In this document: positions 1 through 5,649 of the stretch, one piece after another
Layout: every line of letters begins with the position of its first letter
How positions within the stretch are numbered: position 1 is the first letter of the stretch
Notes under the pieces: model-generated
What the model saw: only the letters and a program-made list of their open reading frames with translations
The model's database searches: none
Told to the model about the DNA's origin: nothing
DNA from: Faecalibacterium sp.
Lineage (GTDB): Bacteria; Bacillota; Clostridia; Oscillospirales; Ruminococcaceae
DNA: 8,981 bases
Direction: 5' to 3'
NCBI GenBank assembly: GCA_020025795.1
Contig: JAHHRK010000064.1
Coordinates: 1 to 8,981 of the forward strand
Position numbers and translations under genes: made by a program

Positions 1-791
1 TGTGCGGCCTGCGCCGCCGCGGCTACACCGCAAGCTCCATCTTCACCTTCGTGCGTGAGGCTGGCATCTCCAAGGCAGACAGCCTGGTGGATATGCGCCA
101 GCTGGAAGCCTGCATCCGCTCCGAGCTGGATCTGACCGCACAGCGCCGCATTGGCGTTTTGGAGCCGGTGAAGCTGATCATCGACAACTATCCGGAAGGC
201 AAAGAGGAGACCTTTGAGGTCGCCAACAACCCCAACCGTGATGCCAACGACACCACCACCCGCCCCGTTGTGTTTACCAAGGAGCTGTGGATTGAGCAGA
301 GCGACTTTGCTCTGGTGCCGCCTCCCAAGTTCAAGCGCCTGACCCTGGACCGTGAGGTTCGCCTGATGGGTGCTTATATCGTCAAGTGCACCAGCGTGGA
401 TCAGGACGAGAACGGGAACGTGATCGCGATCCATGCTACCGCTGATCTGGAAGCCGGCAACGGCAATCCGCTGGACGGCCGCAAGGTTCGCGGCACCATT
501 CACTGGGTCAGCTGCGCACACTGCGTGGACGCTGAAGTCCGCCTGTACGACAACCTGTTCACCGAGCCCAACATGAACGGCATCCCGGACGGCGCAGACT
601 ACAAGGACTACCTGAACCCGGATTCCGTCAAGGTTTTGACCGGCTGCAAGCTGGAAGCAAGCCTGGAAGGCGCAAAGGCCGGTGAAAAGTTCCAGTTTGT
701 GCGCAACGGCTTCTTCACGCCGGATTCTAAGTGTGAAGGCGTTTACAACCGCATTGTCACTCTGAAGGACAGCTTCAAGCCCGGAAAGTGA
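1..791 (+). CDS. glnS: Glutamine--tRNA ligase (GlnRS), C-terminal part, 5' end outside window
   Basis: Charges tRNA-Gln with glutamine in the cytoplasm. The reading frame is open from base 3, so the start and the HIGH/KMSKS part of the Rossmann catalytic domain lie upstream of the window. About 262 residues are visible. They begin with GLRRRGYTASSI, which follows the KMSKS loop in class I GlnRS, and continue through the helical subdomain into the two beta-barrel anticodon-binding domains. Recognisable GlnRS blocks are EPVKLIIDNYPEG, FKRLTLDREVRLMGAYIVK, DGRKVRGTIHWVS and EVRLYDNLF, and the protein ends soon after NRIVTLKDSFKPGK, as in the E. coli enzyme. The paralogue GluRS has an alpha-helical anticodon domain instead, so GlnRS is the firm call. 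Many Firmicutes lack GlnRS and make Gln-tRNA through GatCAB, so its presence narrows the taxonomy. The TGA stop is at 789-791. No hairpin terminator follows, so transcription may continue into the FMN-binding gene 39 bases downstream. Confidence 0.96.
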   Translation, partial: CGLRRRGYTASSIFTFVREAGISKADSLVDMRQLEACIRSELDLTAQRRIGVLEPVKLIIDNYPEGKEETFEVANNPNRDANDTTTRPVVFTKELWIEQSDFALVPPPKFKRLTLDREVRLMGAYIVKCTSVDQDENGNVIAIHATADLEAGNGNPLDGRKVRGTIHWVSCAHCVDAEVRLYDNLFTEPNMNGIPDGADYKDYLNPDSVKVLTGCKLEASLEGAKAGEKFQFVRNGFFTPDSKCEGVYNRIVTLKDSFKPGK

Positions 792-797
792 TAAAAT
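789..797 (+). promoter_or_regulatory. Candidate extended -10 promoter for the FMN-binding protein gene
   Basis: A TG-n-TAAAAT sequence overlaps the glnS stop codon: TG at 789-790 and the hexamer at 792-797, five of six bases matching TATAAT. It would start transcription near 803-805, leaving a leader of roughly 27 bases before the ATG at 831. No good -35 box lies at 16-18 bases, which extended -10 promoters can tolerate. A-rich sequence gives such matches easily, so this is only a candidate. Confidence 0.25.
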
Positions 798-830
798 AAA
801 AAAGTAAAAGGTAAGACAAGGAGTTTTCTC

Positions 831-1478
831 ATGCGTAAAACGATGATTCGTAACACTGCTGTCATGGCAGTTCTGGCCGTAGTACTGGGCATTGTTCTGG
901 CCCTGTACCTGCGTTCCACTTTTGCAAGCCCGGTGGCAGGCAATGTGTATGCTTCCACCCAGAAGGGTTTCGGCGGCGACATTGCTTTTGAAGTCAGCAT
1001 CGACAACGGTAAGGTTACTGCTGTCAGCGCTGATTTCTCTCAGGAGACCGCTGGCCTGGGCCAGGATGCCGGCCCCAAGGTGATCGACGCAATCGTTGCA
1101 GCTGGCACCACCGAAGGTGTTGACGCTGTTTCCGGCAGCACCATCACCAGCACCGCTGTTCTGAACGCTGTAAAGGACTGCATGGAGCAGGCAAGCGCAG
1201 CAGCTCCCGCTGGCGGCACTACTTACACCTCCACCCAGAAGGGCTTTGCAGAGGACATCACCTTTGAAGTCAGCATCAGCGACGGCAAGGTCACTGCAAT
1301 CGATGCCGACTTCTCCAAGGAAACCGCTGGCCTGGGCCAGGATGCCGGCCCCAAGATGATCGACGCAATCGTTGCAGCCGGCACCACCGAGGGTGTTGAC
1401 GCTGTTTCTGGCAGCACCATCACCAGCACCGCTGTTCTGGATGCTGTTAAGGACTGCATGGCACAGGCTGGCCTGTGA
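831..1478 (+). CDS. Membrane-anchored protein with two tandem FMN-binding domains
   Basis: Predicted extracytoplasmic flavoprotein of 215 residues. Residues 1-7 are basic and about 8-27 form one hydrophobic segment, consistent with a signal anchor or signal peptide; TFA-SP near residue 32 is a possible cleavage site and there is no lipobox. Two FMN-binding domains (FMN_bind, PF04205 type) follow at residues 40-121 and 132-213, joined by a short Ala/Gly/Pro linker. Each carries DAVSGST (98-104 and 190-196), which matches the Dxx(S/T)Gx(S/T) motif where ApbE-type transferases attach FMN through a phosphoester to the last Thr, here T104 and T196. Such domains occur in NqrC/RnfG, in flavinylated fumarate and urocanate reductases, and in small electron carriers of anaerobes; the protein probably shuttles electrons at the membrane surface. 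Its partner reductase is not in the window. The start is supported by AAGGAG at 818-823 with 7-base spacing. The domains are near-identical, a recent internal duplication. Each holds one Cys (117, 209). Confidence 0.88.
   Translation: MRKTMIRNTAVMAVLAVVLGIVLALYLRSTFASPVAGNVYASTQKGFGGDIAFEVSIDNGKVTAVSADFSQETAGLGQDAGPKVIDAIVAAGTTEGVDAVSGSTITSTAVLNAVKDCMEQASAAAPAGGTTYTSTQKGFAEDITFEVSISDGKVTAIDADFSKETAGLGQDAGPKMIDAIVAAGTTEGVDAVSGSTITSTAVLDAVKDCMAQAGL
948..1193 (+). repeat. Intragenic direct repeat, copy 1 (FMN-binding domain 1)
   Basis: This 246-base unit encodes residues 40-121 of the FMN-binding protein and recurs 276 bases downstream. In the core, 1047-1163 against 1323-1439, I count four mismatches in 117 bases (at 1080, 1103, 1115 and 1133), three of them silent. 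Similarity falls off towards both ends. The spacing is an exact multiple of three, so recombination between copies would keep the frame. Confidence 0.93.
1224..1469 (+). repeat. Intragenic direct repeat, copy 2 (FMN-binding domain 2)
   Basis: Second copy of the unit at 948-1193, encoding residues 132-213. It has the same TSTQKGF start, ETAGLGQDAGPK block and DAVSGST flavin-attachment motif. The two copies are separated by a 30-base linker encoding Ser, Ala, Pro, Gly and Thr residues. Confidence 0.93.
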
Positions 1479-1507
1479 TTACAGCGGTCTTAGACCAAAT
1501 GTATAAA
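1478..1507 (+). promoter_or_regulatory. Candidate promoter of the LRR-VWA-MoxR operon, overlapping the upstream terminator
   Basis: TATAAA at 1502-1507 matches the -10 consensus in five of six positions and is preceded directly by TG. ATTACA at 1478-1483 matches TTGACA in four of six positions, with an 18-base spacer. Transcription would begin near 1513-1515, inside the left arm of the terminator hairpin, so the new transcript would lack most of that arm and escape termination while read-through from upstream would still be stopped. The operon needs a start somewhere, because its first RBS begins five bases after the terminator T run. Inferred from sequence only. Confidence 0.35.
1486..1496. 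promoter_or_regulatory. Perfect 11-base dyad, possible operator
   Basis: GGTCT-T-AGACC is a perfect inverted repeat with a one-base centre. It lies between the candidate -35 and -10 boxes, where a bound repressor would block RNA polymerase. No regulator gene is nearby, and a dyad this short can arise by chance. Confidence 0.25.
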
Positions 1508-1538
1508 GCGGGCAGCTGGAAAGGCTGTCCGCTTTTTT
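1505..1538 (+). terminator. Rho-independent terminator after the FMN-binding protein gene
   Basis: The left arm AAGCGGGCAGC (1506-1516) pairs with GCTGTCCGCTT (1524-1534), an 11-bp stem with one G-U pair around a 7-base loop. A run of six T follows from 1533 to 1538. It lies 26 bases after the FMN gene stop and ends four bases before the RBS of the next gene. Confidence 0.88.
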
Positions 1539-1556
1539 GTTGAAAGGAGCCCCTTT

Positions 1557-2558
1557 ATGTGCAAAAACTCCCCTACGCCGGGGCTTATCCTGGATTATGT
1601 TCCCTGCCCAGGCGGTGCACGGCTGGTACGTGTGTTTAGTGGTGACCCATGCCCGGTTCTGCCCGAAACGCTGGATGGCCTGCCGCTGGTAGAGCTGGGC
1701 GATTACTGCTTTGCACCAGAGCAGCGCTCCTCCTGCCTGCCGCCGGAAGATACCATTCACCGCTGTATCACCCCCGATGCACCCACCTGTGAAAACCGCA
1801 TTGGCGGTGGATTTCTGAACACCATCACTTTGCCGGACAGCCTGCGCCAGATTGGCAGCTGTGCCTTTTATAACTGCCGCAGTCTGACCGAAATCCAGCT
1901 GGGCAGCGGCATCCAAAATGTAGGAAGCGATGTTTTTCTGAACACCTTTGCCCTCACTCAGTTAACCGTTCGTGCCCGGCCGGATGCGCCCTGTGGTCTG
2001 TTTGAAATCTTGAACAATATTCAGACGGATGTGCGGGTGTTGTTCCGCCCGGAAGACACCATTCTTGCGGCGGCAACCTACCCCGAATACTGGATGGATG
2101 TGGAAGAATCCCCTGCACATATTTTTCTGCAAACCTACGATGGCCAGGGCTTTCGTTACCGCCAGTGCTTCAAAGACCAGGTTCCGGAATGGGACAGCTA
2201 CGATGCGATTCTGGCCCAGAGCTGTTCTTCCAATCCGGCACGCATCATAACCCAGTTGGCGCTGGACCGGCTGCGCTGGCCTTTTGCACTTAGCGAGGAA
2301 GCACGGAACGCATACTGTGCTTATCTGAAACAGAACCTGACCGTCTGCACGGCAGAACTGCTGAAGCGGCAGGATTCGGCGGCACTCACCGATTTGCTGG
2401 CGCTGGACTTGATGGATGAAGCTGCACTGCAAACTGCGTCCGAACAGGCGCGCAAGGCTGAAAATGCGCTTTTTGCCGCGCTTTTATCCGATGCTCTGGC
2501 CAAAAAGCAGCCGCAGAAGGCTGCCAAAAAAGAAAACCGTTACGACTTTGATTTTTAA
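1557..2558 (+). CDS. Short BspA-type leucine-rich repeat protein, first gene of the VWA/MoxR operon
   Basis: Protein of 333 residues with no signal peptide or membrane segment, so probably cytoplasmic. The N-terminal part is a small BspA/LRR_5-type solenoid. A repeat-like segment at residues 34-54 (LPETLDGLPLVELGDYCFA) is followed by a non-repeat insertion of about 33 residues rich in Cys and Pro, then two clear 23-residue repeats at about 90-112 (LPDSLRQIGSCAFYNCRSL) and 113-135 (GIQNVGSDVFLNTFALT). Residues 210-320 look alpha-helical and rich in Ala and Leu, ending in a Lys-rich stretch and the tail RYDFDF. There are 14 cysteines, many for a protein of this size. AAAGGAG at 1543-1549, 7 bases before the ATG, supports the start. 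The VWA gene follows after 27 bases. LRR domains usually bind proteins, so I infer an adaptor or target-recognition subunit for the ATPase complex. No enzyme motif is visible and the specific function is unknown. Confidence 0.75.
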   Translation: MCKNSPTPGLILDYVPCPGGARLVRVFSGDPCPVLPETLDGLPLVELGDYCFAPEQRSSCLPPEDTIHRCITPDAPTCENRIGGGFLNTITLPDSLRQIGSCAFYNCRSLTEIQLGSGIQNVGSDVFLNTFALTQLTVRARPDAPCGLFEILNNIQTDVRVLFRPEDTILAAATYPEYWMDVEESPAHIFLQTYDGQGFRYRQCFKDQVPEWDSYDAILAQSCSSNPARIITQLALDRLRWPFALSEEARNAYCAYLKQNLTVCTAELLKRQDSAALTDLLALDLMDEAALQTASEQARKAENALFAALLSDALAKKQPQKAAKKENRYDFDF

Positions 2559-2570
2559 TCTTTCCTTTTG

Positions 2571-2580
2571 AAAGGAGGTG
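2571..2580 (+). promoter_or_regulatory. Strong ribosome binding site that fixes the GTG start of the VWA gene
   Basis: AAAGGAGGTG contains a near-perfect Shine-Dalgarno, with GGAGG at 2574-2578. It sits 7 bases before the GTG at 2586. The in-frame TTG at 2568 lies upstream of this site and cannot use it, so GTG 2586 is the chosen start. Confidence 0.85.
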
Positions 2581-2585
2581 TGACC

Positions 2586-3989
2586 GTGCCTGAAATCGTT
2601 TTTACTTCTCACCGCGAAGAAACGCATGAGCAATGGCAAGCACGCATGGCCAGCGAAGCGCTTTCCATCACGCGCAGCGATTTGTATTTGCAGCTGCGCT
2701 TTCTGGACAGCGCCCTGTCCGCTCTGGCGGAAACGCCGGACCCGACTTGCCGACAAATGGCAACCGACGGTATTCACCTGTATTTTGAGCCAAGTCATAT
2801 TTTGGACTTGTTCCGCCAAAATCCACGCTACCTGTGCCGCCTGATGCTGCACAGCGTCCTGCACTGTGTATTCCGCCATTTATGGCTGTGCCAGGGGCGT
2901 GACCCAGAGCTGTGGGGGCTGGCCTGTGACATTGCCGTGGAAAATGTCATCGACAATCTGAACAAACCTGCATTGACGCGTCCGTTGACCTATATCCGCA
3001 GCCACGCTTACGCAGACATTACCAAAGAGGAAACCGTTGTGGCTGCGGCACCTGCCTATCGCTGGCTGGTGCGCCAGACCGTCGGTGTACAGCGGCAGCT
3101 TTACCGGGAATTTCACACCGACGACCATCGCCTTTGGCCCAAAGACGGCCAGGAAAACTCGGCTGCCTCGATTCAGGCACAAAGCACCTGGCAGAAAATC
3201 GGCAAACGAATGCAGACCGAAATGGAAGCACGCAGCAAAGAAGCCGGCAAAGACGGCGACGCACTGCAAAGCCAGCTGCAAACCGCCAACCGTACCCGAC
3301 GCAGCTATCGGGATTTCCTGCGCAAATTCTGCGTTTTGCGGGAAGAACCGCACATTGACCCAGACAGCTTTGATTTGAACTTTTACACCTATGGCCTTTC
3401 GGTGTACGGCAATCTGCCGCTGATTGAACCGCAGGAAACCCGTGAATCCTACAAAGTAGCCGAGCTTGCACTGGTGGTGGATACCAGCTATTCTACCAGC
3501 GGCGCACTGGTACAAAACTTTCTGGCAGAAACCTACGCCCTTTTGAAACAGCGGGAAAACTTTTTCCTGCGGATGCATCTGCGGCTGATTCAGGCAGACG
3601 ACAAAGTCCAAAAGGACGAAAAAATCACCAATGAAGCCGAACTGCGTCAGGCTATGGAACACTTCACGCTGCGCGGCGGCGGCGGTACAGATTTTCGCCC
3701 GGCTTTCCGCTATGTGAACCGCCTGTGCGAAGAAAAGCAGTTTCAAAATCTGAAAGGCCTGCTATACTTTACGGACGGCCTGGGCAAATTTCCGGAAAAG
3801 CGCCCTGCTTATGACACCGCTTTTCTATTTTTAGGAGACCGGTTCGACGATTCTGCCGTGCCACCCTGGGCCATGAAGCTGGTTTTGGACGAGGACGCAT
3901 TTTTGCCTGCCCAAAAGCCTGCCGCACCGTTTGATCCTACGCAGGATGACGAGGACTTTGATCCGCTGCGGGATTTGAACAACACCTGA
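2586..3989 (+). CDS. DUF2201-type protein: metallopeptidase-like domain plus VWA-like domain
   Basis: Protein of 467 residues from GTG 2586; positions count from that start. The N-terminal half (about 20-190) resembles the putative metallopeptidase domain of DUF2201 proteins (PF13203): a helix with LMLHSVLHCVFRHLW, then PELWGLACDIAVENVID where the family has a conserved Asp. The usual HExxH reads HSVLH (89-93), so both His remain but the catalytic Glu is Ser, which argues against peptidase activity. A charged linker (about 190-235) leads to a VWA-like domain (about 293-440, PF09967 type) with a full metal-binding MIDAS set: DTSYS (D299, S301, S303), Thr in GGGGTDF (T368) and Asp in FTDG (D397). 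The C-terminal tail is acidic. There is no signal peptide. Proteins of this kind pair with MoxR AAA+ ATPases, and one follows after 27 bases, so it is probably the ATPase's cofactor or substrate-binding partner. Lys codons are mostly AAA (14 of 19), unlike the next gene. Confidence 0.82.
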   Translation: MPEIVFTSHREETHEQWQARMASEALSITRSDLYLQLRFLDSALSALAETPDPTCRQMATDGIHLYFEPSHILDLFRQNPRYLCRLMLHSVLHCVFRHLWLCQGRDPELWGLACDIAVENVIDNLNKPALTRPLTYIRSHAYADITKEETVVAAAPAYRWLVRQTVGVQRQLYREFHTDDHRLWPKDGQENSAASIQAQSTWQKIGKRMQTEMEARSKEAGKDGDALQSQLQTANRTRRSYRDFLRKFCVLREEPHIDPDSFDLNFYTYGLSVYGNLPLIEPQETRESYKVAELALVVDTSYSTSGALVQNFLAETYALLKQRENFFLRMHLRLIQADDKVQKDEKITNEAELRQAMEHFTLRGGGGTDFRPAFRYVNRLCEEKQFQNLKGLLYFTDGLGKFPEKRPAYDTAFLFLGDRFDDSAVPPWAMKLVLDEDAFLPAQKPAAPFDPTQDDEDFDPLRDLNNT

Positions 3990-4016
3990 TTTTTCACTCA
4001 ATACGAGGTTAACGAT

Positions 4017-5576
4017 ATGAATATCCAACGTGCCAAACAGGAAATCACCAATACCGTCCGCGCCTATCTGACCAAAGACGAACAGGGCGAATACACCATT
4101 CCCGCCCTGCGTCAGCGCCCGATCCTGCTGATGGGCCCTCCGGGCATCGGTAAGACTCAGATCATGGAGCAGGTCGCACGCGAATGCGGCGTTGCGCTGG
4201 TTTCTTACACCATTACTCATCACACCCGCCAGAGCGCTGTTGGCCTGCCTTTTATCCGTCAGCGCACCTACGGCGGCAAGGATTGCTCTGTTACGGAGTA
4301 CACCATGAGCGAGATCATCGCCAGCGTATACGAAACCATGGAGCGCACCGGTCTGCACGAAGGCATTTTGTTCATTGACGAAATCAACTGCGTTTCCGAA
4401 ACGCTGGCCCCCACCATGCTGCAATTCTTGCAGGCAAAGTGCTTCGGTAACCAGAGCGTGCCTTCCGGCTGGGTGATTGCTGCTGCCGGCAACCCGCCCG
4501 AATACAACAAGAGCGTGCGCGACTTTGACGTGGTCACGCTGGATCGTGTCAAGCGCATGGACATCGAGCCGGACTATCCTGCCTTTAAGGCTTACGCCCG
4601 TGCCGCACGGCTGTATCCTGCTATTTTGTCTTATCTGGAACTGCACCCCGACCACTTCTACCAGATTCAGGCGGATGTGGACGGCACCCAGTTTGTCACC
4701 GCCCGTGGCTGGGAAGATTTGTCCGAGCTTTTGTACACCTATCAGAAGCTGGGCATTTCTGCCGACGAGGATGTTGTGCATCAGTACTTGCAGCACAGCC
4801 ACATTGCCGAAGAATTTTCTGCTTATCTGGATTTGTACCAGAAGTATCAGGACGACTACGGCGTGGAGGAAATCCTGGACGGCAAAGCACCTTCTACGGT
4901 ATTTGCACGCCTGATGCGCGCACCGTTTGATGAACGTCTGGCACTGGTCAGCCTGCTTTTGTCCGGTCTGACCAGCAAGTTCCAGAAGAGTGCTGCTGCC
5001 GGTGCGGTGGCTGACGCAGCCTTTGACTTTATCAAGGCATATCACGCTCGTCTGGAAAGCACGCCTGCCACTTTGGAGCTGGCAGACGCAGAAAATCAGA
5101 ACGCAGGGATTCCGGTACAGCTGCTGCGGGAAATGGCTGACGAACAGAAGGCGGATTACGAGCTGAAGCTCTCTGCTGGCCTGTTGAGCAAGGACGCTGC
5201 TGCCACCAGCCGCCGCCTGACCGAAATCTTGGCCGACTGGGTGCGTATTCTGGAAGAAGTCAATCCCGCCAACGGTGAGGCCGCACTCCCCCTGCTGAAA
5301 GCCGCATTCCGTCCGCTGGCCGATGCACGCACCCACAGCGAAGATCTGGCAGGCGCTGCGCTGGAATATGCTTTTGACTTTATGGAGCAGGCCTTCGGCA
5401 CCGGGCAGGAAATGGTCGTGTTTGTCACCGAGCTGACCCTTTCTCCGCTGGCACAGCAGTATATCAATGAAAACGGCTGCGACCGCTACTTTAACTATAA
5501 TCGCACCCTGCTGCTGGACAGCCGCCGGGCTGCACTGCAATCTGAGTTGGTAGCCGACGAGCTGCGCAACCAGTAA
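4017..5576 (+). CDS. MoxR-type AAA+ ATPase (AAA_5-like)
   Basis: ATPase of 519 residues, probably a hexameric chaperone-like remodelling motor in the cytoplasm. Walker A is GPPGIGKT (40-47), Walker B is ILFIDEI (117-123, D121 and E122), a sensor 1-like Asn lies in AAAGNPPEYN (N159), a candidate arginine finger lies in the DRVKRMDIE segment (176-184), and TARGWEDL (228-235) resembles the sensor 2 region of MoxR-like proteins. Residues after about 240 form a long, mostly helical C-terminal extension of unknown fold. MoxR ATPases characteristically work with VWA-domain partners, as in RavA-ViaA, and the VWA gene lies directly upstream. GAGGT at 4005-4009, 7 bases before the ATG, is a moderate RBS. 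Lys codons are mostly AAG (14 of 18), the reverse of the VWA gene. It is the last gene of the operon; a hairpin terminator begins 18 bases after the stop. The target of the complex cannot be read from the sequence. Confidence 0.9.
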   Translation: MNIQRAKQEITNTVRAYLTKDEQGEYTIPALRQRPILLMGPPGIGKTQIMEQVARECGVALVSYTITHHTRQSAVGLPFIRQRTYGGKDCSVTEYTMSEIIASVYETMERTGLHEGILFIDEINCVSETLAPTMLQFLQAKCFGNQSVPSGWVIAAAGNPPEYNKSVRDFDVVTLDRVKRMDIEPDYPAFKAYARAARLYPAILSYLELHPDHFYQIQADVDGTQFVTARGWEDLSELLYTYQKLGISADEDVVHQYLQHSHIAEEFSAYLDLYQKYQDDYGVEEILDGKAPSTVFARLMRAPFDERLALVSLLLSGLTSKFQKSAAAGAVADAAFDFIKAYHARLESTPATLELADAENQNAGIPVQLLREMADEQKADYELKLSAGLLSKDAAATSRRLTEILADWVRILEEVNPANGEAALPLLKAAFRPLADARTHSEDLAGAALEYAFDFMEQAFGTGQEMVVFVTELTLSPLAQQYINENGCDRYFNYNRTLLLDSRRAALQSELVADELRNQ

Positions 5577-5592
5577 AAATTCAAATAAAAAG

Positions 5593-5637
5593 AAAAAGGC
5601 ACCGGAGTGGAAACCACTCTGGTGCCTTTCTTATTTT
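5593..5637. terminator. Bidirectional rho-independent terminator shared by the MoxR and ATP synthase operons
   Basis: The left arm at 5595-5610 pairs with 5614-5629, a 16-bp stem with one G-T mismatch pair around the loop AAA. On the plus strand the hairpin runs into TTTCTTATTTTT. On the minus strand it runs into TTTTTCTTTTTATTTG. The convergent stops (5576 plus, 5650 minus) lie 73 bases apart with only this element between them, so it most likely serves both operons. Confidence 0.92.
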
Positions 5638-5649
5638 TCGGATACCGGA

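Noticed and set aside
792..830. A possible riboswitch or terminator between glnS and the FMN-binding gene.
   Set aside because: The 39 bases are A-rich with no stable hairpin, too short for a riboswitch, and hold only the RBS and a possible -10 box.
2568..2585. TTG at 2568 as the start of the VWA protein, adding six residues.
   Set aside because: The Shine-Dalgarno at 2571-2580 would lie inside the coding region. GTG 2586 has ideal 7-base spacing from it.
2880..3746. A 288-codon antisense frame within the VWA gene, plus overlapping shorter frames on both strands.
   Set aside because: The sense frame has a full MIDAS motif and a strong RBS. The antisense product is Cys/Phe/Gln-rich with no family resemblance.
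3831..5540. A 569-codon open frame on the minus strand, antisense to the MoxR ATPase gene.
   Set aside because: The plus strand encodes intact Walker A and B motifs with an RBS. The antisense frame has no recognisable domain, and its openness follows from the rarity of TTA, CTA and TCA codons in the sense gene.
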